A stretch of 8,093 nucleotides of DNA from Rudanella sp. (GCA_026785985.1 JAJAYX010000088.1:1-8093); one strand, 5' to 3'. Counted from the stretch's first letter, positions 1 through 5,694 are shown. Numbers and translations are program-made. Notes: generated by a model from the sequence alone, not told the origin.

Positions 1-109
1 GCCGTGCCCTCAATGACCCAAACAGTTCATCGCCCTTAAGCGGAATGGGGGGCGTTTGCGCCAGCGAAGCGAGCGAGAGTAGAAGGGGAAGTACTAGAAT
101 TGGTTTCAT
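1..109 (-). CDS. Exported protein, N-terminal fragment (runs off left edge)
   Basis: An open frame on the minus strand begins with ATG at 109-107 and is still open at the window edge, giving 36 codons. It starts MKPILVLPLLLSLASLAQ, a classic signal peptide: one Lys, a Leu-rich core and an A-x-A-like end (SLA, then QT). No other in-frame ATG lies upstream before a stop. The mature start ends GDELFGSLRAR. That ending resembles, from memory, the start of Bacteroidota BNR/VPS10-like beta-propeller proteins, which continue LRxRxIGP-MSGR, but the diagnostic part lies outside the window, so this is only a guess. The exported nature is well supported and the family is not. The gene follows the LolA-like gene on the same strand but is separated from it by a large inverted repeat, so co-transcription is doubtful. 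Confidence 0.6.
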   Translation of the reverse strand, partial: MKPILVLPLLLSLASLAQTPPIPLKGDELFGSLRAR

Positions 110-130
110 GATTTTATGAGGGTATGGAGC

Positions 131-278
131 TGAAGCTATTTTAAAGCTATAACACAGAGTTACGCAGAGAAGCACAGAGTTGCCCAGAGAACTTTTTGGA
201 TTATAAACATATCCTCTGCGAATCTCTGTGCTTCTCTGCGTAACTCTGTGTTATAGCCCTTCAGGAGCTTTAGCTTCA
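131..278. repeat. Long inverted repeat made of four 20-bp units
   Basis: The arms at 146-179 and 224-257 are perfect reverse complements over 34 bp. Extended inward to 146-190 and 213-257 they match at 41 of 45 positions. Each arm holds two tandem copies of a 20-bp unit: 151-170 (AACACAGAGTTACGCAGAGA) and 171-190, which agree at 17 of 20, and in opposite orientation 233-252 and 213-232. Outside the main stem an 8-bp pair (TGAAGCTA at 131-138, TAGCTTCA at 271-278) extends the symmetry across an asymmetric internal loop. The element begins just after the stop of the LolA-like gene and ends about 20 nt before the start of the exported-protein gene. Transcribed, it would fold into a very stable hairpin. 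It lacks a clear T tract, so termination is possible but not shown. It could equally be a dispersed intergenic repeat. Confidence 0.9.
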
Positions 279-284
279 AATTTC

Positions 285-1037
285 TTAGTTTCCTTCTGGA
301 TACGCGAACATCTTGTCGTCGATCTCCACGTTGGTCTCAAATTTCTCGGCAGTCATTGAGAACACGGCCTGACCGTTCATTTTCTGGGTGATCGTGAAGG
401 GCATAAATAAGCCATTAACCTCCTGATAATCACTCATTGAGATTTCCTGCACCATGCCCTTGCCCTGTCCTTCTTTCATGGTCGAGCGGGTCAGAATGGG
501 AACATTGTCGGCTACGCTGAAGAAGTAATACGTCACGTTTTCTTCGTCTTTCCCCTCCACTTTTATGGGCTTACGGGTCAGTTTGATCTTGTGACATTCG
601 GTGCCTTCGATGGTCTCTTTTCCGTCGAGTTCAGCTTTGTAACCCTTTTCTTTGTAGTTGATAAAGGGGTCTTGAATCTGCGCGGCATCTTTCATGTTTT
701 CGCTCTGCTCGGAGGTCATTTTCTCCGGTTTCATGGTCATGAAATTTGTTGACCAGGCTGTAGTGCCATCAAATGCGGGTTGCACAATCTCCTTGCCTTG
801 AATGGCAATCACCATTTTCATTTTGTTGGGTGCCTTAGTGTACATCGTAACGGGAATATCCATTCCCTGTGCTTTGGCCTTGCCCATCATTTTCACACTT
901 TTCAGGGCCATCCACTTGTCTTTGCCACCCGTTTGCGCCAGGTACTTGTCAACGATCTCGTCAACGGTTTGCGCCTGAGCCGTTGCCAACGAGAAACAGG
1001 CCATGATGGCCACCAAAAAAAGTCGAGTCATTTTCAT
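285..1037 (-). CDS. Secreted LolA-like (outer membrane lipoprotein-sorting-like) protein
   Basis: The gene encodes about 250 residues. I choose ATG at 1037, which gives MKMTRLFLVAIMACFSLATAQAQ, a signal peptide with likely cleavage at AQA|Q. An in-frame GTG at 1049 and an ATG at 1031 are alternatives. The mature protein opens TVDEIVDKYLAQTGG, the usual start of Bacteroidota proteins annotated as outer membrane lipoprotein-sorting proteins. It then shows alternating short beta-like stretches (KMMGKAKAQGMDIPVTMY, AFDGTTAWS, TIEGTECHKIKLT, YQEVNGLFMPFTI) that fit a LolA/LppX-type half-barrel. The DGTTAW and EVNGLFMPF motifs are typical of this group. The length fits. It is probably periplasmic and may bind a lipid or lipoprotein chain, but no substrate can be inferred and it is not the housekeeping LolA. 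It stands alone on the minus strand between two inverted repeats. Confidence 0.75.
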   Translation of the reverse strand: MKMTRLFLVAIMACFSLATAQAQTVDEIVDKYLAQTGGKDKWMALKSVKMMGKAKAQGMDIPVTMYTKAPNKMKMVIAIQGKEIVQPAFDGTTAWSTNFMTMKPEKMTSEQSENMKDAAQIQDPFINYKEKGYKAELDGKETIEGTECHKIKLTRKPIKVEGKDEENVTYYFFSVADNVPILTRSTMKEGQGKGMVQEISMSDYQEVNGLFMPFTITQKMNGQAVFSMTAEKFETNVEIDDKMFAYPEGN

Positions 1038-1069
1038 ACTATTCAACACTGTTTAGATTGGTTTTGCCC

Positions 1070-1096
1070 GAAAGATACGGGGAGTTATCGAGTCAA
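1070..1096 (-). promoter_or_regulatory. Possible Bacteroidota-type promoter of the LolA-like gene
   Basis: Reading the minus strand, TATCTTTC (1077-1070) matches the Bacteroidota -7 box TAnnTTTG at 7 of 8 positions. A TTG (1096-1094) lies 16 nt upstream, one base short of the usual 17-23. The box is about 33 nt before the ATG at 1037, a sensible leader length. The match is imperfect, so this is only a candidate. Confidence 0.3.
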
Positions 1097-1139
1097 TACT
1101 ACCTATGTATTCACTTTTGTAAGAACGGTTTGTTGGACA

Positions 1140-1219
1140 GGTAAGTGGTCAAATGGATAATTGAAGTAACTAGATGATTCCTAAACCCAATTACCTCAAT
1201 TATCCAGTCCCCAGTTACC
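1140..1219. repeat. Inverted repeat / possible terminator after the peptidase gene
   Basis: The arms GGATAATTGAAGTAA (1155-1169) and TTACCTCAATTATCC (1191-1205) pair at 14 of 15 positions around a 21-nt loop. Beyond a small internal loop, an outer pair at 1140-1148 and 1211-1219 matches at 8 of 9. The structure begins 2 nt after the stop of the minus-strand peptidase gene, so it could end that transcript or protect its 3' end. No T tract follows the stem, so a classic intrinsic terminator is not supported. Confidence 0.6.
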
Positions 1220-1221
1220 AT

Positions 1222-2070
1222 TCATTTTTTCATCAGCCAGTCAATCACGCGCTGTTTGGGTAATTCATCGACCCGGTGCCCCTGATCGCCCGTCATTGTT
1301 TTTGCCGCAAAGAGGGAGTTAATAATGGCCTCTTCAATAGCTTCGATAGCAGCCATAAATAAGGGAGATATGTTGTCGTTGCGGAGCAGTTTTAGTTCGT
1401 CGAAGGCGCTGCCTGTTTCGTGCGGAATCGTATAGGCAGTTGATACGGCGATGACATAATCACCACTGCCGTTCGAGGCAATGCCACCTATTTTTGCCTG
1501 TTGGATTGCCTCCAGAACATGTTTCTTTTCGACGTGTCTCCCCCGAATGTCATTGAGAAAACCGTCATTGGTCTCGCCCACAACAGCATTTACGGAGCGT
1601 ACTTTTTCGTTGCCCGCTTGCGTCAGGGTATAGTCAATCAGGGCATCTGCCGCCGTGGGTACGCTTAGCGTATTGGTCAGAATAATGGGCGTTTCGAGCG
1701 TTCCGAGTTCCTCAACCTGACTGTAGCCACTCAACTTTCCAAAACCGTTGCCGATATAAATGGCGGCCGGGCTTTTCTGCTGAAATTGGTTTCCGGGATG
1801 TGGTACAATCGCTGTTACACCCGTTCGAACACGTTGCCCTTGTTGCAAGGTCACCTGGCCTACCCGCACGCCAGGTACATCGGTTATGGCATTAAGAGGC
1901 CCGGTAGGAATCACACCAAACCGGATGCCATACTCGCGAGGGCGTTTTGCTGGTTGGGTAAACGCATTTTGAGCCGTTGCGAGACACAAAATAGCTAAAA
2001 GAGAATAGGAGTAAACGTGGATCAGCATCTGGTTCGGAAGCAAGTTTTGGTTAGACATAAAATGAGTCAT
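1222..2070 (-). CDS. P1/S58-family (DmpA-like) peptidase lacking the nucleophile segment
   Basis: The frame has 282 codons from ATG 2070; ATGs at 2058 and 2028 are alternatives. An N-terminal hydrophobic stretch (YSYSLLAILCLATAQNA, residues 20-36) looks like a signal peptide, so the product is exported. The first half is typical of the P1 family (DmpA/BapA-type aminopeptidases): GPLNAITDVPGVRVGQVTL at 57-75, RTGVTAIVP at 82-90, ELGTLETPIILTNTLSVPTA at 121-140, and VNAVVGETNDGFLNDIRGRH at 160-179. After residue 193 (AIQQAK) the sequence jumps directly to GGIASNGSGDYVIAVSTA (195-212), which belongs near the family C-terminus, and the end is normal (EAIEEAIINSL, AAKTMTG). Family members are about 370 residues and carry, in the missing stretch, the glycine-rich GxGTG region and the (D/N)S...VVATDAPL site, where the chain self-cleaves and the new N-terminal Ser is the nucleophile. 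The loss of about 100-120 residues is in frame. The gene is probably an inactive remnant. It could also be a non-catalytic derivative or an assembly error. Confidence 0.82.
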   Translation of the reverse strand: MTHFMSNQNLLPNQMLIHVYSYSLLAILCLATAQNAFTQPAKRPREYGIRFGVIPTGPLNAITDVPGVRVGQVTLQQGQRVRTGVTAIVPHPGNQFQQKSPAAIYIGNGFGKLSGYSQVEELGTLETPIILTNTLSVPTAADALIDYTLTQAGNEKVRSVNAVVGETNDGFLNDIRGRHVEKKHVLEAIQQAKIGGIASNGSGDYVIAVSTAYTIPHETGSAFDELKLLRNDNISPLFMAAIEAIEEAIINSLFAAKTMTGDQGHRVDELPKQRVIDWLMKK

Positions 2071-2125
2071 CTGTAAAAATAGAGGGTTTATACCGGCGAT
2101 TTAGGGGTTCATCCAAATTTCGTGC

Positions 2126-2153
2126 TTGCTACTGACGAGCGATAGTAGGTTTG
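2126..2153 (+). promoter_or_regulatory. Bacteroidota-type promoter, distal
   Basis: TTG (2126-2128), 17 nt, then TAGGTTTG (2146-2153) fits the consensus TTG-N17-23-TAnnTTTG exactly. Transcription would begin near 2160, shortly before the ATG of a 46-codon ORF at 2172, and run toward the efflux operon 300 nt further on. The match is by eye only and short consensus boxes do occur by chance. Confidence 0.4.
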
Positions 2154-2171
2154 TGGAGTTGTTGGCCGATA

Positions 2172-2312
2172 ATGCTTCGTTCACTGCTGGATACAGAATC
2201 GGAAAGCGTAAAAATTTCTCCTCAAAAGGAGACCGCAAATAGGTTGCGTTTAAGTGAGTTTACCTTTGTAATAGTCAATCAAACGACCGCAACAGCGGCC
2301 AAATCCACATGA
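2172..2312 (+). CDS. Possible small ORF, 46 aa, unknown
   Basis: The ORF runs from ATG at 2172 to TGA at 2310-2312 and begins MLRSLLDTESESVK. It has no signal peptide or membrane segment and I recognise no family. It is supported by position: its ATG lies about 19 nt after a perfect -7 box at 2146-2153, and its stop overlaps the start of a second short ORF (ATGA at 2309-2312). Against it, a second promoter-like box (2261-2268) and hairpins lie inside it, and its composition does not look strongly coding. It may be chance. Confidence 0.2.
   Translation: MLRSLLDTESESVKISPQKETANRLRLSEFTFVIVNQTTATAAKST
2261..2268 (+). promoter_or_regulatory. -7 promoter box likely serving the efflux operon
   Basis: TACCTTTG, followed by TAATAG, is a perfect TAnnTTTG match with the downstream context common in Bacteroidota promoters. 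A proper -33 TTG at 17-23 nt is missing; the nearest TTG (2244-2246) is only 14 nt upstream. Transcription from about 2275 would give a leader of about 185 nt before the tetR-type gene. That leader contains a 16-codon ORF and the palindromic site at 2403-2437. Confidence 0.45.
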
Positions 2313-2359
2313 AAACCTTCATTCAGCCCCCATTAAAATGGGATAAAACCCCCAAATAA
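2309..2359 (+). CDS. Possible 16-codon leader peptide
   Basis: ATG at 2309 opens a 16-codon frame, MKTFIQPPLKWDKTPK, ending TAA at 2357-2359. It lies about 34 nt after the expected start of transcription from the box at 2261-2268, a normal leader length for a first gene. Its codons cover the hairpin CCCATT-AA-AATGGG (2329-2342). It may be a regulatory leader, the stub of a lost gene, or chance. No family is recognised. Confidence 0.2.
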   Translation: MKTFIQPPLKWDKTPK

Positions 2360-2402
2360 TAGTAGGACAAAAGGAACATTCAGTTCCCCATATTCTTTTC
2401 AT

Positions 2403-2437
2403 GGAAACTTTAAACTTATCATCAGTTTCCTGAGTTT
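2403..2437 (+). promoter_or_regulatory. Candidate TetR-type operator
   Basis: GGAAACT (2403-2409) and AGTTTCC (2424-2430) are perfect inverted 7-mers 14 nt apart. Nested inside, AAACT (2412-2416) and AGTTT (2424-2428) form a 17-bp dyad, a usual size for TetR-family operators, and a further AGTTT lies at 2433-2437. The group ends 22 nt before the regulator's ATG, where an autorepressor would be expected to bind. The functional assignment is inference. Confidence 0.4.
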
Positions 2438-2459
2438 TCATCTCAAACGTAGCTTTTCG

Positions 2460-3077
2460 ATGAAAGAAAAAATTTTAGATGAGGCAGAGCGGCTGTTCTG
2501 GAAATATGGGGTTCGGTCTATCACCATGGACGACATTGCCCGGCGTTTGTCTATTTCCAAGAAAACGATCTATCAGCATTTTACCGATAAAGAGGACATT
2601 CTGGTACAGGCTACCCAGTACCGGATGAGCAAAGATCAGGAGTTGATGAACTGTGCCTACATCAGTGCCAAAACGCCCATTCACGAGATGTTAGCCATGC
2701 TCGATGAGATGCGGAAAAACGCCGATAAGATGAACCCGACCCTGATGCTTGACATTAAACGCTACTACCCCAAAGCGTGGTCACTTTATACGGCGTTTAA
2801 AGAAGAATACATTTTAAAGTCGATGATCGACAATATCCGAAGGGGTATAAACGACGGGTATTTCAGGGGGGACGTGAACCCTGAAATTTTGGCCCGGATG
2901 CGGGTGGAGCAAATCGAAATGGCCTTCGAAATGACTGTTTTCTCCGACAATACCTACGACATGATTGACATTCAGCAGGAACTCACCCACCACTTTGTGC
3001 GTGGATTACTGACCGAGAAAGGATTTGATATTTACAACCAGTGCAATTCTATCATACAACATGAATTACCTAAATAA
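2460..3077 (+). CDS. TetR/AcrR-family transcriptional regulator
   Basis: The product has 205 residues and starts at ATG 2460, the first ATG in this open frame. Residues 1-48 form the standard TetR DNA-binding domain: ILDEAERLFWKYGVRSITMDDIARRLSISKKTIYQHFTDKEDIL in outline, with the helix-turn-helix at about 25-44 and the hallmark KKTIYQHF. The remaining 155 residues are helical and divergent, as expected for the ligand-binding and dimerisation domain. Proteins of this kind normally repress a neighbouring efflux operon and are released by the exported compound. Here the gene is the first of the operon and overlaps the TolC-like gene by 17 nt, so it probably controls its own expression together with the pump. 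Candidate operators lie just upstream. The ligand is unknown. Confidence 0.93.
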   Translation: MKEKILDEAERLFWKYGVRSITMDDIARRLSISKKTIYQHFTDKEDILVQATQYRMSKDQELMNCAYISAKTPIHEMLAMLDEMRKNADKMNPTLMLDIKRYYPKAWSLYTAFKEEYILKSMIDNIRRGINDGYFRGDVNPEILARMRVEQIEMAFEMTVFSDNTYDMIDIQQELTHHFVRGLLTEKGFDIYNQCNSIIQHELPK

Positions 3078-4464
3078 GGCAAAGTGGGGTTTCCTGCTGC
3101 TGTTTTTTCTGGCAGGGAAAACAACATTTGCCCAAACCAAACAGTCGTTCTCGCTCACTGAAGCCATTCAGTTTGCGACCGAAAAGAACCTGAACGTTCA
3201 AAGCTCCCGCTTAGATGCGACGAGTGCCGAAGCCCGGATTCGGGAAGTGAAAGGAGTGGCTCTGCCACAGGTAAGTGTGGGTAGTCAGTTAACCTACAAT
3301 GCTATTATTCAGAAATTTATTTTGCCAGCCGGTGGGTTTGGTGGTGCGCCAGCATCGTCAACGGCAACCGGCGGAAACCAGCCAGAGCAGGCCGACGTAA
3401 CCGCTATTCCGTTTGGGGTGAATTTTCAGGGGAATGTGCAGGCGTCGGTGAACCAGCTTTTGTTTGATGCGTCGTATAAACTGGGACTTAAAGCGGCTGC
3501 TACACTGCGCGAGTTGAGCCAGAAAAACGTGACGGCTTCCAAAATTAATGTGGCCGAGCAAGTTGCCAAGGCCTATTATAATGTGCTGGTGAGCGAGGAG
3601 CGAATCAAGCTGCTTGACTATAATATTAGCCGGATTGACACTCTTTTTAAAGAAACTCAGGCTATGAACAAGCAGGGGTTTGTGGAGAAAATTGACGTGG
3701 ATAGGCTTGAAGTTCAGGCTAATAACCTGAAATCTGAACGCCAAAAGGTGCAGAATCTGGTGGGCCTGACCTACTATCTGCTCAAGTTTCAGATGGGCCT
3801 GGGAATCAACGACGAGATTACGCTTACCGATAAAATTCAGGATGTGAACATCGACGAACTGGAGCGGTCGGTGGCCTTTGTGGCCCCGGTCGATTATACA
3901 CAGCGGATCGAGTTCTCGGCCCTGCAAAGCCAGATTCAGTTGGCCGATTATGACCTGCAGAATGTAGGCAAGCAATATTTCCCGCGTGTGCTGGCCTCGG
4001 CAGCGTATGGCTACAACAACGGACGTAACAACTTGTTGGACTTTTTCACGACCAAGTGGTTCAACTCGGCGGCTATCAACCTCCAGATTCAGGTGCCGAT
4101 TTTTGATGGGTTCCAGAAGCGGTATGTGGCTCAACAAAAGAAAATTGCCTACACCAAAGTGCAATTGGGCAGCGACTTGTTACGTAACTCGATTGACCTC
4201 CAGATGAAGCAGTCGCAAATCACGATTCAGAACAGTTTGCAAACGTTGCGTACTCAGAAACGCAATCTCGACCTCGCCCAGGAAATTCTGCGCGTCACCA
4301 GGATCAAATACAAAGAAGGGGTTGGTTCGAACATCGAAGTACTGAACGCCGAAAGTTCATCGCGGGAGGCACAGACCAACTATTTCGCATCGCTGCTCGA
4401 TTTTATGCTGGCCAAAGTTGATTTAGACAAAGCTGCAGGGAAGCTTTTTTATGGGCAGCAGTAG
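3061..4464 (+). CDS. TolC-family outer membrane efflux protein
   Basis: The product has 467 residues from ATG 3061. An in-frame ATG at 3025 would add 12 residues inside the regulator gene and spoil the signal peptide, so it is rejected. Residues 1-24 (KAKWGFLLLFFLAGKTTFA, then Q) are a clear signal peptide. The mature protein shows the two-fold outer-membrane-efflux layout: SFSLTEAIQFATEKNLNVQ, a long helix, then a strand region (LPQVSVGSQLTYN) with a Gly/Ala/Ser-rich loop at about 93-115, common in Bacteroidota members. Long helices follow, a second strand region is at YFPRVLASAAYGYNN and IQVPIFDGFQKR, and the last helices contain the typical YKEGVGSNIEVLNAESS. It forms a trimeric channel through the outer membrane and periplasm, docking to the adaptor and RND pump encoded downstream. 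The gene is translationally coupled to the regulator by overlap. Confidence 0.94.
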   Translation: MNYLNKAKWGFLLLFFLAGKTTFAQTKQSFSLTEAIQFATEKNLNVQSSRLDATSAEARIREVKGVALPQVSVGSQLTYNAIIQKFILPAGGFGGAPASSTATGGNQPEQADVTAIPFGVNFQGNVQASVNQLLFDASYKLGLKAAATLRELSQKNVTASKINVAEQVAKAYYNVLVSEERIKLLDYNISRIDTLFKETQAMNKQGFVEKIDVDRLEVQANNLKSERQKVQNLVGLTYYLLKFQMGLGINDEITLTDKIQDVNIDELERSVAFVAPVDYTQRIEFSALQSQIQLADYDLQNVGKQYFPRVLASAAYGYNNGRNNLLDFFTTKWFNSAAINLQIQVPIFDGFQKRYVAQQKKIAYTKVQLGSDLLRNSIDLQMKQSQITIQNSLQTLRTQKRNLDLAQEILRVTRIKYKEGVGSNIEVLNAESSSREAQTNYFASLLDFMLAKVDLDKAAGKLFYGQQ

Positions 4465-4470
4465 GATTAG

Positions 4471-4551
4471 ATGGTGGGTTTGCAACTCGTCATCAGCAAG
4501 ATATTCACGGCGGATCGCAACCGCGCGGGCGGCCCCGTCCATCATACCTAA
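4471..4551 (+). CDS. Possible 26-codon ORF filling the tolC-adaptor gap
   Basis: ATG at 4471, 6 nt after the TolC stop, opens a 26-codon frame (MVGLQLVISKIFTADRNRAG...) that ends TAA at 4549-4551, 10 nt before the adaptor ATG. It thus fills almost the whole 97-nt gap and could keep ribosomes moving between the two genes. Its second half is richer in G+C and Arg/Gly than its neighbours and may instead be a structured spacer. No homology is recognised, and a frame this short can easily arise by chance. Confidence 0.22.
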   Translation: MVGLQLVISKIFTADRNRAGGPVHHT

Positions 4552-4561
4552 CAAAAACACA

Positions 4562-5692
4562 ATGAAACCATACTACATCATCGCCCTGTCCGCAACCTTA
4601 TTGACTGCTTGCGGTGGCGAAAAGAAAACCGACTTAGCCGGTAAAAAAGAAGAGTTGACCAAACTCAAAACCGAACAGGCCGACCTGACTACCAAAATCA
4701 GGACGCTGGAAAGCGAGGTGGCTAAACTCGATCCAGTGAACAAAGAAGAAGCCCGCGTGAAAGACGTGGTCGTGTCACCGTTGACGGCTTCAACCTTCAG
4801 GCGGTACGTAGAATTACAAGGCACCATCGACGCGAAAAACAATGTGCAGGTAACGCCAAAATCGGGCGGGGCTGTTACGGCAGTCTATGTGGTTGAGGGG
4901 TCGTCGGTGCGGGCGGGGCAGTTGCTGGCCCGGATCGATGATCAGATCATGCGGACTTCGGTGGAAGAAATCAAAACCCAACTCTCGCTGGCCAACATCG
5001 TTTTTGAGAAACAATCGAACCTCTGGAAACAGCAAATTGGCACCGAGATTCAGTATTTGCAAGCCAGGAACAACAAAGAGTCGCTGGAACGGCGGTTGGC
5101 TACGGTCAACTCGCAATTGAGTCAGTCGAACGTAACGGCCCCTATTTCGGGCGTGGTCGACAAGGTGTTTGCCAAAGTGGGTTCGTCGGCGGGGCCGGGT
5201 GTGCCGATGTTCCAGGTGGTGAACCTGTCGCAACTAAAGGTGGTGGCCAAAGTGGCTGATACCTATGCGGGCAGCGTTCGCAAAGGTGACGAAGTGATCG
5301 TGCGGTTTCCCGACATCAACCGGGATATGAAAACCCGCATCAACTTCGTTTCGACAACGGTTGATCCACTGAGCCGCACATTCACGATCGAGGCCCCACT
5401 ACCATCAGACAAGTCGTTGAAACCAAATATGCTGGCTCAGGTTAAGATTAATGATGTAAGCAAGGCGAACGCGCTGGTGATCAACCAAAACCTGATTCAA
5501 AATACCGAAACGGGGCAGTTGGTGTATGTGGCCGTGAACGAGGGTGGTAAGAAAGTGGCTAAGTCGCGGAAGGTGACGACCGGGCAGAGTTATGGCGGGC
5601 AAATCGAGATTACGGCGGGCTTACAGGCAGGCGATCAATTAGTGACCCAGGGCTACCAGGAACTGACAGACGGTACTCCGATAAACTTTTAG
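4562..5692 (+). CDS. RND efflux periplasmic adaptor (HlyD/MFP family), lipoprotein
   Basis: The product has 376 residues from ATG 4562. The frame is open further upstream to 4451, but that stretch lies inside the TolC gene and the gap and lacks a signal. Residues 1-17 (MKPYYIIALSATLLTAC) are a lipoprotein signal with lipobox L-T-A-C, Cys17 being the lipidated residue. A heptad-like charged helix at about 25-57 is probably coiled coil. The core follows in standard order: first half of the lipoyl/barrel-sandwich domain at 93-128 (GGAVTAVYVVEGSSVRAGQ), helical hairpin at 130-185, second lipoyl half at 190-218 (NVTAPISGVVDKVFAKVG), beta-barrel domain at about 222-295, and a membrane-proximal domain to the end (TGQSYGGQIEITAGLQAGD). 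It bridges the RND pump and the TolC-like channel. The stop is 2 nt from the next ATG, so the pump gene is tightly coupled. Confidence 0.94.
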   Translation: MKPYYIIALSATLLTACGGEKKTDLAGKKEELTKLKTEQADLTTKIRTLESEVAKLDPVNKEEARVKDVVVSPLTASTFRRYVELQGTIDAKNNVQVTPKSGGAVTAVYVVEGSSVRAGQLLARIDDQIMRTSVEEIKTQLSLANIVFEKQSNLWKQQIGTEIQYLQARNNKESLERRLATVNSQLSQSNVTAPISGVVDKVFAKVGSSAGPGVPMFQVVNLSQLKVVAKVADTYAGSVRKGDEVIVRFPDINRDMKTRINFVSTTVDPLSRTFTIEAPLPSDKSLKPNMLAQVKINDVSKANALVINQNLIQNTETGQLVYVAVNEGGKKVAKSRKVTTGQSYGGQIEITAGLQAGDQLVTQGYQELTDGTPINF

Positions 5693-5694
5693 TT

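Larger units (their letters stand above)
2071..2459. other. Divergent intergenic region before the efflux operon
   Basis: These 389 bases separate the minus-strand peptidase gene from the plus-strand tetR-type gene. They hold two perfect plus-strand TAnnTTTG boxes (2146-2153, 2261-2268), two overlapping short plus-strand ORFs (2172-2312 and 2309-2359), a palindromic operator candidate (2403-2437) and three small hairpins: 2217-2232, 2287-2298 (CCGC-AACA-GCGG) and 2329-2342 (CCCATT-AA-AATGGG). No good -7 box for the leftward peptidase gene was found; TATAAACC near 2085-2092, with TTTG 21 nt upstream, is poor. No tRNA or recognisable riboswitch was seen. Confidence 0.7.

Noticed and set aside
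151..252. CRISPR-like array of 20-bp repeats
   Set aside because: The units are directly adjacent without spacers, two are inverted, and there are no cas genes nearby.
1038..1049. GTG start for the LolA-like protein
   Set aside because: It is in frame, but ATG 1037 gives a better signal peptide with the Lys right at the N-terminus. The GTG form only adds four residues.
780..1160. 126-codon plus-strand frame opposite the LolA-like gene start
   Set aside because: The minus strand carries a signal peptide and family motifs here. The plus frame is a His-rich shadow.
2209..2232. Hairpin TCTCCT-CAAA-AGGAGA with five T's on the minus strand, resembling a leftward intrinsic terminator
   Set aside because: No leftward gene lies to its right, the stem is only 6 bp, and leftward transcription is needed just beyond it for the peptidase gene. 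Too weak to call.
3358..4164. Long open frame (268 codons) on the minus strand opposite tolC
   Set aside because: It lies wholly inside the well-supported TolC-like gene. Its translation is rich in His, Leu and Arg with no domain, and it is the usual antisense shadow of a coding frame.
4451..4561. Upstream extension of the adaptor protein by 37 residues
   Set aside because: It would start inside tolC, is Arg/Ser rich and would bury the lipoprotein signal. ATG 4562 with lipobox LTAC is clearly the real start.
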